From positions 1 through 37,336 of the forward strand of contig CAYNFT010000010.1 in assembly GCA_964396535.1 (NCBI GenBank): DNA of 37,336 bases, written 5' to 3'. A model generated the notes under the pieces. The model worked only from the letters and a program-made list of their open reading frames with translations, was not told the DNA's origin and searched no databases. Origin of the DNA: CAYNFT01 sp964396535 (GTDB taxonomy: Bacteria; Chloroflexota; Dehalococcoidia; Dehalococcoidales; UBA2162). The position numbers and the translations under genes are program-made. This document shows positions 31,111-37,336 of the stretch, piece after piece (within the stretch, counting starts at the first letter, position 1; each line of letters begins with the position of its first letter).

Positions 31111-31140
31111 CAATAAAAAAGCACCTCAAAGGAGGTGCTC
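31111..31140 (-). terminator. Intrinsic terminator of the tupA leader
   Basis: On the minus strand AGCACCTC and GAGGTGCT (31139-31120) form an 8-bp stem with a CTTT loop, followed by TTTTTATT. It lies after the leader's structured region and before tupA, so it is the likely expression platform of a transcription-controlling riboswitch. Confidence 0.85.
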
Positions 31141-31143
31141 TGA

Positions 31144-31306
31144 TTGACGCAAGCAACGTCACTAACCAGCTCTCCTTTCCTAATACGGGAGGCACAAGCG
31201 TTTCCCCTTGCACCCTATCGGTTGCTGAGCTTAGGCAAATGCCCTTAGCTATAACAACTCGGAGGCCTATATTCAGTTCAATAAGGTTCTTCAGTGCCTA
31301 ACAAGC
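31144..31306 (-). promoter_or_regulatory. Structured tupA leader, Moco-type riboswitch candidate
   Basis: From the predicted start near 31306 the minus-strand leader folds into several helices. CTCC (31265-31262) can pair with GGAG (31175-31172). A nested hairpin runs from GTTG to CAAC around AGCTAAGGGCATTTGCC. GGTGCAAG/CTTGTGCC (31214-31207 with 31198-31191) closes a purine-rich loop. A TGACG/CGTCA hairpin (31161-31145) follows, then the terminator. The layout and sequence flavour recall the Moco/Tuco RNA motif (Rfam RF01055), known upstream of Mo and W uptake genes. I assign this from memory without a covariance search; the structured leader is firmer than the class. Confidence 0.6.
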
Positions 31307-31312
31307 ATATTA

Positions 31313-31342
31313 AGTATACCTTAATGGCTACTGGTAGGTCAA
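31313..31342 (-). promoter_or_regulatory. Promoter of the tup operon
   Basis: TTGACC (31342-31337, five of six), 18-bp spacer and TATACT (31318-31313, five of six) on the minus strand. It is divergent from, and 26 bases away from, the promoter of the reductase gene. Confidence 0.7.
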
Positions 31343-31368
31343 TACGAAAAGCCATTTTGTGAAGTAGT

Positions 31369-31398
31369 TTGACAGAAAGCTCCTTCGAGATGTATGCT
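31369..31398 (+). promoter_or_regulatory. Promoter for the OYE-like reductase gene
   Basis: A perfect TTGACA (31369-31374), 18-bp spacer and TATGCT (31393-31398). It would start transcription about 34 bases before the ATG. Confidence 0.55.
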
Positions 31399-31438
31399 CA
31401 CGTAAAAATTATCTTGGTCTAGAAAGGAGGAGACCAAT

Positions 31439-32509
31439 ATGCCAAATCTCTTTGACACTGTAACTATTAACAAGATGGAACTCAGAAATCGTTTTGTCCG
31501 TTCTGCAACAATGGACAGCATGGCTAATCAAGGGATGGTGTCTGACGCCGAGCTTAGTCTCTATCAAGAGTTAGGGAAAGGTGAAATAGGATTGATTATT
31601 TCACATGGACTTTTCCCAACAAAAGAGGGTCAGGCCTCACCTGGTCAACTTAGCGTTCATACAGATGAGGCAATACCTTCTTTAAGAAAGCTCGTTAATA
31701 TCGTTCACGAAAATAATGGCAAGATTGCCGCACAAATTCTACACGGTGGACAGCAGTGTCGTACGGAAGTTACGGGGTTGCCGCCAATTGGTCCATCAGC
31801 TATGGTACATCCACGCTCAGGGCTTCAAATCAGAGAACTTTCTAGTGATGAAATCTATGAACTTGTAGAAGCATATGTTCAAGCGGCGAGAAGGATAGTT
31901 GAGGCAGGATTTGATGGCGTCCAGCTGCATGGTGCCCATAGCTGGCTCCTGAGTACGTTTTTTTCTCCGGTTACCAACAAGAGGGAGGATGAATGGGGAG
32001 GTTCCCCAGAAAAGAACGCTAATTTAGTACGCAGCATTTGTCGGGGAATAAGGCAAATGGCTGGCCCAAATTACCCGATACTTGTCAAACTAGGCATAAA
32101 AGATTATCATCCCGAGGGAAAATCTGTATCAGATGGTGTTGAACAGGCAAAGTTACTGGAGGCGGATGGAGTAGATGCTATTGAGGTTAGCGAGGGAGTC
32201 GAGCAAGAGGGGATGCATCACATTCGCCTTGATGCACTGAGCCCTTATTATATTGAAGAATGCCGGCAAGTACAGAAAGCACTTTCTATTCCCGTGATAC
32301 TGGTAGGCGGGATGAGGAAACTCAAGGATATGCAGGCGGTGCTTGATGAAGGAATAGCTGATGCCATCTCGATGTGTCGGCCCTTTATCATGGACCCGTA
32401 TCTGGTAAAGAATTTGCGAGAGGGCTTGACCGATGGTTCGGGGTGCACCTCCTGCAATCAGTGCCTTGGTGGGATGAGGCAAGGGTACTTGCGCTGTACT
32501 CTTTTATGA
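31439..32509 (+). CDS. NADH:flavin oxidoreductase, Old Yellow Enzyme family
   Basis: A 356-residue FMN-dependent TIM-barrel reductase. The N-terminus MPNLFDTVTINKMELRNRFV and AAQILHGGQQC (about 99-109), the active-site FDGVQLHGAHSWLLSTFFSP (about 158-177) and VGGMRK then SMCRPFIMDPYLV are family motifs. The C-terminus SGCTSCNQCLGGMRQGYLRC places four Cys (C-x2-C-x2-C-x10-C) where 2-enoate-reductase-like members bind a 4Fe-4S cluster, but the NAD(P)/FAD domains that usually follow in those larger enzymes are absent. Substrate, probably an alpha,beta-unsaturated carbonyl, is unknown. AAAGGAGGAG precedes the ATG. Confidence 0.9.
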   Translation: MPNLFDTVTINKMELRNRFVRSATMDSMANQGMVSDAELSLYQELGKGEIGLIISHGLFPTKEGQASPGQLSVHTDEAIPSLRKLVNIVHENNGKIAAQILHGGQQCRTEVTGLPPIGPSAMVHPRSGLQIRELSSDEIYELVEAYVQAARRIVEAGFDGVQLHGAHSWLLSTFFSPVTNKREDEWGGSPEKNANLVRSICRGIRQMAGPNYPILVKLGIKDYHPEGKSVSDGVEQAKLLEADGVDAIEVSEGVEQEGMHHIRLDALSPYYIEECRQVQKALSIPVILVGGMRKLKDMQAVLDEGIADAISMCRPFIMDPYLVKNLREGLTDGSGCTSCNQCLGGMRQGYLRCTLL

Positions 32510-32583
32510 TGAAGTGAATCTCCCGGGGAGACTTGAACACCTAAACCAGCAATCAGTTATTTTGTCGAGCTAATTGGTTATCT

Positions 32584-35361
32584 TTACTCTTCAGCAGTTA
32601 ATTCCGCAAGCTGGTTCAGTACCGCTTTCAGAGCCTCTAGCTCTTTTCCGTAGCCAGTCCAATCACCTTCTCTTTGATACTGCAGTGCCTTATCGTAGTG
32701 CTGCTGAGCCTCATCAATCAGGTTGGCTATGTTAGCAGCCACCGGCTCCTCAGGTTCTGTTGTAGGTGGCGGTGTAACCTCGGGTTCAGTCGGGGGCACT
32801 TCAGCACCGAAGATAGCCGCCAGACTTTCCTTCAGCGTGGGTTCCATAGCTATATGCTCACCGGCCGCCACAATAACCCTCTTCAGCTCCGGCAGTCCAC
32901 CACCTTCAGCCTGAAGAAAGACCGGCTCCACATACAATATAGACTTGCCTAAAGGAATCAGCAGCAGGTTACCACGGATAACCCGAGAGCCACCACGACC
33001 CCACAGGGCAAGTTGTTCGGTGATAACGGTATCCTGACCGATGCGATTTTCTATCTGGCTGGGACCATCCACCCAAAGCTCCTTGGGAAAGTTGTAAGCC
33101 AGCAGCTTGCCGTAGTTTTCTCCATCACAGCGGGCAGCCAGCCAGCCAATAGTGTTATTCTTGTTTGCCGGGGTGAAGGGTAACATTAGCAGGAATTCCT
33201 CTTCCTCTTCGTCAGGCAGGCGCATGATGATATAGTAGGGCTCCATAGCCTGCTCGCTGCCGAAATAGACCTCTCTGGGTACAGACCACAAATCCTCCTT
33301 GTTGTAGAATACCCTGGCATCACGCATATGGTAACTTTCGTATGCTAGTGACTGGACATTGAACATATACTCAGGGTAACGGAGATGAGCCCGCAGGGAA
33401 TCGGGCATCTGCTCCGCAGGGACAAAAAGGCTGGGGAAGATGGTCTGGTAGGTCCGGATTAAAGCATCCTCAGGGTCGGTGACATAGAAGGTCACATCTC
33501 CGTTGTAGGCGTCGATAACAGCTTTCACACTGTTGCGAATGTAGTTTAGCCCGCCGACAAGCGGGGTGGAGTATGGATAGCGGTCACTGATGTTATAGGC
33601 GTCCTGTATCCAGAACAGCCTGCCATCCATCACCACCAGGTATGGGTCATTGTCCAGCTTCAAAAATGGTGCCAGGTGGCTCACCCTCTCCTGGATATTC
33701 CGGTAGTAGAGTACCCTGCTTTCAGGGGTCAAGGCACCGCTGATGAGGATATTGAAATCACCAAGTTGCCAGGCATAGACCAACCGGCGGATAAAACCGT
33801 TCAGGCTGATTCCCCCTTCGCCCTGGTAGCTGCCATAGACATTGTCCTCACCCTTGGGGTAGTCAAATTCCTGGGTCTCTGTTTTCACAATCACATAATC
33901 GTTTGTCTTTTCCCCGAAGTATATCCCGGGCTGCTCTATATCGAAATCGCCTACCGGGGGTATGTCCTTTACCAGCAATACCGGCAGGCCCTGAGTGCCG
34001 ATCTCGTTAACCGGGCTTAGAGTAAGGCCGTAGCCGTGAGTATATAGCAGCCGACGATTGAGCCAGGTCTGCGCCTCTCCAGGTAGTTTCTCCGCAGATA
34101 ATTCCCGGGCCGATAGCATAACCTGACGATATTCGTCATTAATAGTATAGCGGTCAACATCAACGTCATTGAAGTCGTAGTATGGTCGAAGGGATTGGAT
34201 ATGGTTATAGGTGTCCTTTAGCGGGCGGTGGTCCCATAACCTGATGTTGTTGATGGTTACCTCATTCTGGGCTATATCCTGGGGGCTTGGTGTTTCCTCT
34301 GCAGGAAATGGCTGTTCCTCAATTCGGTTCAGAGCGAAAGCCTCTCTGGTAAACTGGATATTATACTCAATATAGGGGGTCTCTCGATCTAGCTCATTGG
34401 GTTCCACCTGGAAGCGCTGTATTATAGCGGGGTAGATGCTACCGACGATGATGGCAGCTACTATCCACGCCCCAATGCCGTAGAGGGGCCAGCGGAACTT
34501 GCGCCGCCATATTGAAACTGGAATGACCACAATAAAGATAAGCACTATTACTATAAGAATCCATTGTGCTGGCAGTTTGGCGTGCATATCAGCATAGCCA
34601 GCTCCGAAGATTACTCCCCGTTCGGAGAAGACCAGCTCCCAGATACCAAGCCAGTAACCCCAGGCAAAAAGGCCTAGGATGGCTACAACTAGTCCACCAG
34701 CGTGGGCTAACACGCGGCGGGCAAAGTCGAACCTGAGCCGCTGTACTCCGTAGCTGATAAGATATACCCCAACACTGCCAATAAGAGTAATTATCAACGC
34801 CCCCAGCAGCCAGCCCTGCAGCAGGTGAAGGAAGGGTAGCGAGAAGACATAGAAGCCAATTTCCCTGTGAAAAACCGGATCTGTTATGCCAAAGGGCTGC
34901 CAGTTGAAGAAACGAAGTATAGCCTCCCAGTTGCTCTGGGCTAACAGACCAAATATCAGACTGAGCAGTGCTGTTACCAGGATAATGCCTAACCTGAGCA
35001 CTGGCTGCAGCCGGCGCACTATGGTCCAGGGCCAGAGACTCGTTTCAGTCTTGGGTACCAGGCGCGTAGCCAGCACTAGATTCCCCAGAAACAGGATGCT
35101 GAAGATGATGGCTGCTAAGAAGAAGACCAGTACCCTGGTCTTCAAGATAGCAGTAAAGACATCACCATAACCCAGCTTGCTGAACCAGAGCCACTCAGTA
35201 TAAAATCCTTTCGCTACGCTTAGAAGAATAAACAAAATTATAAGGCCAGCCAGTATTGATAATACTTTAGTGGCCGTCCCTTGGCGCTTGTCCGGCGGCT
35301 TAGGCTCCCTGTCTCTATCCTCAGGAAACCAGCGCTGCCATTGTCTCTCAAATGAATCCAA
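32584..35361 (-). CDS. UPF0182 family membrane protein
   Basis: A 925-residue member of UPF0182/COG1615, a family of large membrane proteins of unknown function. The N-terminal third has about seven hydrophobic segments (between about residues 30 and 330). The rest is a long extracytoplasmic-type domain containing RETPYIEYNIQFTREAFAL, WDHRPLKDTYNHIQSLRPYY, SVKAVIDAYNGDVTFYVTDP and PLGKSILYVEPVFLQAEGGG, all family hallmarks. A Pro/Glu/Thr linker (about 860-880) leads to a C-terminal alpha-helical tail seen in many members. The start is TTG at 35361 behind GAGGTG; its promoter is at 35384-35413. Length is normal for the family. Confidence 0.93.
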   Translation of the reverse strand: MDSFERQWQRWFPEDRDREPKPPDKRQGTATKVLSILAGLIILFILLSVAKGFYTEWLWFSKLGYGDVFTAILKTRVLVFFLAAIIFSILFLGNLVLATRLVPKTETSLWPWTIVRRLQPVLRLGIILVTALLSLIFGLLAQSNWEAILRFFNWQPFGITDPVFHREIGFYVFSLPFLHLLQGWLLGALIITLIGSVGVYLISYGVQRLRFDFARRVLAHAGGLVVAILGLFAWGYWLGIWELVFSERGVIFGAGYADMHAKLPAQWILIVIVLIFIVVIPVSIWRRKFRWPLYGIGAWIVAAIIVGSIYPAIIQRFQVEPNELDRETPYIEYNIQFTREAFALNRIEEQPFPAEETPSPQDIAQNEVTINNIRLWDHRPLKDTYNHIQSLRPYYDFNDVDVDRYTINDEYRQVMLSARELSAEKLPGEAQTWLNRRLLYTHGYGLTLSPVNEIGTQGLPVLLVKDIPPVGDFDIEQPGIYFGEKTNDYVIVKTETQEFDYPKGEDNVYGSYQGEGGISLNGFIRRLVYAWQLGDFNILISGALTPESRVLYYRNIQERVSHLAPFLKLDNDPYLVVMDGRLFWIQDAYNISDRYPYSTPLVGGLNYIRNSVKAVIDAYNGDVTFYVTDPEDALIRTYQTIFPSLFVPAEQMPDSLRAHLRYPEYMFNVQSLAYESYHMRDARVFYNKEDLWSVPREVYFGSEQAMEPYYIIMRLPDEEEEEFLLMLPFTPANKNNTIGWLAARCDGENYGKLLAYNFPKELWVDGPSQIENRIGQDTVITEQLALWGRGGSRVIRGNLLLIPLGKSILYVEPVFLQAEGGGLPELKRVIVAAGEHIAMEPTLKESLAAIFGAEVPPTEPEVTPPPTTEPEEPVAANIANLIDEAQQHYDKALQYQREGDWTGYGKELEALKAVLNQLAELTAEE

Positions 35362-35383
35362 TCTACTTACACCTCTAAGTGGG

Positions 35384-35413
35384 AGAATAACACAGCTTGT
35401 CTGTGCAGGTCAA
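35384..35413 (-). promoter_or_regulatory. Promoter for the UPF0182 gene
   Basis: TTGACC (35413-35408), 18-bp spacer and TATTCT (35389-35384) preceded by TG one base away, on the minus strand. It leaves a leader of about 17 bases containing GAGGTG. Confidence 0.5.
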
Positions 35414-35442
35414 TTTAGTAGTTTGAAGACTGTTTATAAAGC

Positions 35443-35472
35443 TTATCTAATTAAGATATTTTAATTAGATAA
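35443..35472. repeat. Perfect 12-bp inverted repeat
   Basis: TTATCTAATTAA (35443-35454) and TTAATTAGATAA (35461-35472) with a 6-base centre. It is AT-rich and sits between two divergent genes, so it could be an operator. Its last bases join the start of a truncated AACCCCATCC repeat. Confidence 0.6.
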
Positions 35473-35500
35473 CCCCATCCCCCTTTATCCCCCTTCCCCC
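35471..35500. repeat. Truncated left end of the dispersed repeat, copy F
   Basis: AACCCCATCCCCCTTTATCC followed by CCCTTCCCCC, the left end of the repeat family, without the palindromic body. The rest of the gap to 35725 is AT-rich and holds only the promoter at 35613-35641. Confidence 0.7.
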
Positions 35501-35612
35501 TGAAAGTATGAAGTCTTTCTCCTATACTGTAAGACCATTTACTTTTTCTGTAAAATGAAAGTCAAACCTGCTCGAATATAGTGATATTTGCCATTCTGTG
35601 CATGTGTTCAAC

Positions 35613-35641
35613 TTGACATATTATGGTTGTTTTGCTAATGT
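35613..35641 (+). promoter_or_regulatory. Promoter for the PPIC lipoprotein gene
   Basis: A perfect TTGACA (35613-35618), 17-bp spacer and TAATGT (35636-35641) preceded by TGC (extended -10). It would leave a leader of about 75 bases. Confidence 0.5.
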
Positions 35642-35725
35642 TTTACCGATATATATTTGTACGATTGGATCATTACTCAAAATACTCCAAAAAATCAATA
35701 GAAATGATTAAGGAGGACTTGCAGT

Positions 35726-37174
35726 ATGAAAAGTAAGGTAATATCAATAGTTACATTGTGTGTGCTCGCGGTAGTATTTATAGGCTGTTCAAATGCAAAT
35801 GAGAGTACGTCAAAATCGACTATGCTTGAAGTAACAAATCCAGAACTAGAGAAATCCAGATATATTAACGAAGAATATCATTATAGCTCAGCCTATCCGA
35901 AAGGATGGGTAATATTAAAAGTATCGGATGACACAATCAGGTTTTATAATCCCGATCGGGATATTCAATATTATGGAATTTGGATAAACGTAAATGGACT
36001 TAGTAATCCCCAAACTCCTGAGGAAGCTTATTTTCAGTATCTCGCACACTTAAATGAGATTGGATCTAATCCAGAAGTATTATCTGCTAATACGGTACGA
36101 GAAGACGAGGATTTTCCCGGTTATGAGGCTGAGGTAATCCACGCAATCCCAGGTGAACCAGATCAGTATCGAACGAAAATATTGTTTCTTATAAGGGGAA
36201 ATGACGATTACTCAATTACTGCCATGGTTAACGAAGAGGAGTACCATGAAGTTGCTTCTGTATTTACCGCGACATTAGACAGTTTTCAGTTCATTGATGA
36301 AAGTACAATAAGCATAGAGGAAGTTAAAAATTCTGCAAGTGAAACAGAAGGATATTATCTTATTGATATTCTGATTGTTGATGACGTTAAGATAAGGATG
36401 GATTATTTTATAAAGAGGTGTAAGATGTCTAATTTGGAGGAGCCTTTTTATATGCTTCACGAGCTTTCTCGCGAGATCATTATCACGAAAGAAGCACCGG
36501 ATTTAGGAATCACCGTGGATGATAGTGATGTAGACGTAGAAATATTAAGAATAGCTCAGGAAAAAGACAATATAACCAGCAGAGAGTTAAATAATTGGAT
36601 GCTTCGCGAACTCGAAAGCAACGGATTGTCGGAAGATGAATATAGGGAATATATTCGGAATATTCTACTCAGAGAATTACTAACCGATTATCTATCTAAT
36701 GATATTCCTAGAGTCTCCGAACAATTGTTTTTATATGGCATCACTATAAGTGACCTCGAAATTGCTACTGAAATTCAAAATAGATGGTCTGCAGGAGAAG
36801 AATTTATTTCACTTGCAGAAGAGTACTCATTGGATAGTGCTAGCAGAATAGCTGGATGGGAATCCGGTTGGTATCCACGTGGAATACTGCCCCCAGCAAT
36901 TGAAAATGCTGCATTCGAAGTTGACGTTGGACAAATAAGCGAACCTTTTATGTATAGTCTAGATGAAGACTCCTATCTAATTGTTTATGTTTCAGATAAA
37001 GATCCTTCAAAAGAATTAAGCAATTTTCATCTGGAATCTCTGGCAGAAGATTTCACGGATGATTGGTTGCGGAAGAAGATACGAGAATATGATATTAGTT
37101 ATCACGGGATTACCAGAGATGGATATTGCGCGGATACTGATGCATGGATTAAGGAGCAAATTGCTCTAGAATAA
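35726..37174 (+). CDS. Lipoprotein with parvulin (PPIC) domain
   Basis: A 482-residue predicted lipoprotein: the signal peptide ends VVFIGC with C21 as the lipidation site. Residues about 45-200 (YHYSSAYPKGWVILKV, then YGIWINVNG) resemble the PsbP/DcrB-like domain of small lipoproteins. A helical SurA_N-like region follows (about 240-345), then a parvulin-type peptidyl-prolyl isomerase domain: FISLAEEYSLDSASRIAGWE, WYPRGILPPAIENAAFEV and VGQISEPF (about 355-410). It probably assists folding of exported proteins at the outer face of the membrane. AAGGAGGAC precedes the ATG. The N-terminal domain fusion is unusual. Confidence 0.85.
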   Translation: MKSKVISIVTLCVLAVVFIGCSNANESTSKSTMLEVTNPELEKSRYINEEYHYSSAYPKGWVILKVSDDTIRFYNPDRDIQYYGIWINVNGLSNPQTPEEAYFQYLAHLNEIGSNPEVLSANTVREDEDFPGYEAEVIHAIPGEPDQYRTKILFLIRGNDDYSITAMVNEEEYHEVASVFTATLDSFQFIDESTISIEEVKNSASETEGYYLIDILIVDDVKIRMDYFIKRCKMSNLEEPFYMLHELSREIIITKEAPDLGITVDDSDVDVEILRIAQEKDNITSRELNNWMLRELESNGLSEDEYREYIRNILLRELLTDYLSNDIPRVSEQLFLYGITISDLEIATEIQNRWSAGEEFISLAEEYSLDSASRIAGWESGWYPRGILPPAIENAAFEVDVGQISEPFMYSLDEDSYLIVYVSDKDPSKELSNFHLESLAEDFTDDWLRKKIREYDISYHGITRDGYCADTDAWIKEQIALE

Positions 37175-37266
37175 AATCATTGGTTGGATATAGGTATATT
37201 GGCATGCACTTGAGAGTAAGAAGGTCCTCCGTTTCTCATTTAAGAAAGTCGCAAAATAGGCATTTG

Positions 37267-37336
37267 TTATATTTCCCTGTATAACTTACGCATATAGTCG
37301 GTGAATCCGTGCTTTTTCCAGAATGAAGAAGCCACC
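37267..37336 (-). CDS. C-terminal tail of a GNAT-like protein, partial
   Basis: Only the last 22 codons are in the window: ASSFWKKHGFTDYMRKLYRE followed by Ile and stop. FWKKHGF matches the A-x-x-FYxKxGF element near the C-terminus of GNAT acetyltransferases, with a Y-x-R-K-LY tail. The identification rests on a very short segment. The 37175-37266 gap shows nothing else. Confidence 0.45.
   Translation of the reverse strand, partial: VASSFWKKHGFTDYMRKLYREI

Noticed and set aside
31111..31306. tRNA or T-box leader as an explanation of the structured tupA leader
   Set aside because: No cloverleaf, CCA-like end, T-box consensus or aminoacyl gene; the downstream gene is a tungstate-binding protein.

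Overview
The window looks like a chromosomal segment of an anaerobic Chloroflexota bacterium, most likely class Dehalococcoidia. This is an inference from gene content (tungstate uptake, molybdopterin synthesis, class III CoA-transferases, MCT-like MFS carriers, a DUF5661 protein, a UPF0182 protein) and moderate GC; no rRNA or other phylogenetic marker was tested. No tRNA, rRNA, CRISPR array, transposase or prophage was seen. Genes are mostly intact and many promoters resemble the sigma-70 consensus with 17-18 bp spacers.

Layout. 1-488: start of a lipoprotein gene and a small membrane-peptide remnant. 488-6205: minus-strand housekeeping run pyrG > transaldolase > rho > uvrC behind a perfect-consensus promoter. 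6267-7378: two-gene toxin-antitoxin-like module (DUF5615/PIN-like plus HTH-DUF433) with an operator-like palindrome over its -10. 7511-9215: small membrane proteins and a DUF5661 protein. 9352-11934: two tandem class III CoA-transferase paralogues, each with its own copy of the same promoter. 12079-15588: CoA-type Nudix hydrolase, PNPOx-fold protein, Trm112-like zinc protein, and a folP-folK-PTPS/QueD operon. 15895-21643: HIT protein, two convergent MFS carriers, a nadK-GNAT-Nudix operon, and a stand-alone pyruvate-kinase C-terminal domain. 21719-31342: a Mo/W-cofactor neighbourhood with moaB-moeA, moaC, and a tungstate operon tupA-tupB-tupC-second ATPase-moaA whose leader looks like a Moco-type riboswitch with an intrinsic terminator. 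Inside it (23814-24470) sits an independent unit: promoter, two peptide-sized ORFs with RNA hairpins embedded in them, then an unrecognised 103-residue protein. 31439-37336: Old-Yellow-Enzyme-like reductase, UPF0182 membrane protein, a PPIC lipoprotein and the tail of a GNAT gene.

How it works together. The tup operon would import tungstate, and MoaA, MoaC, MoaB and MoeA cover early and late pterin-cofactor steps (moaD, moaE and mobA are not in the window). The folate operon has a PTPS/QueD homologue where FolB would be expected, and its active-site motif suggests it could fill that role.

The intergenic spaces carry a dispersed palindromic repeat family (ends like AACCCCATCCCCC, strong GC-rich hairpins) in at least six places, never inside a gene. 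The observations I rank highest are the peptide-plus-attenuator leader at 23814-24470, the tupA leader, the repeat family, and a set of promoters placed so that transcription would start at the initiation codon (leaderless mRNAs).
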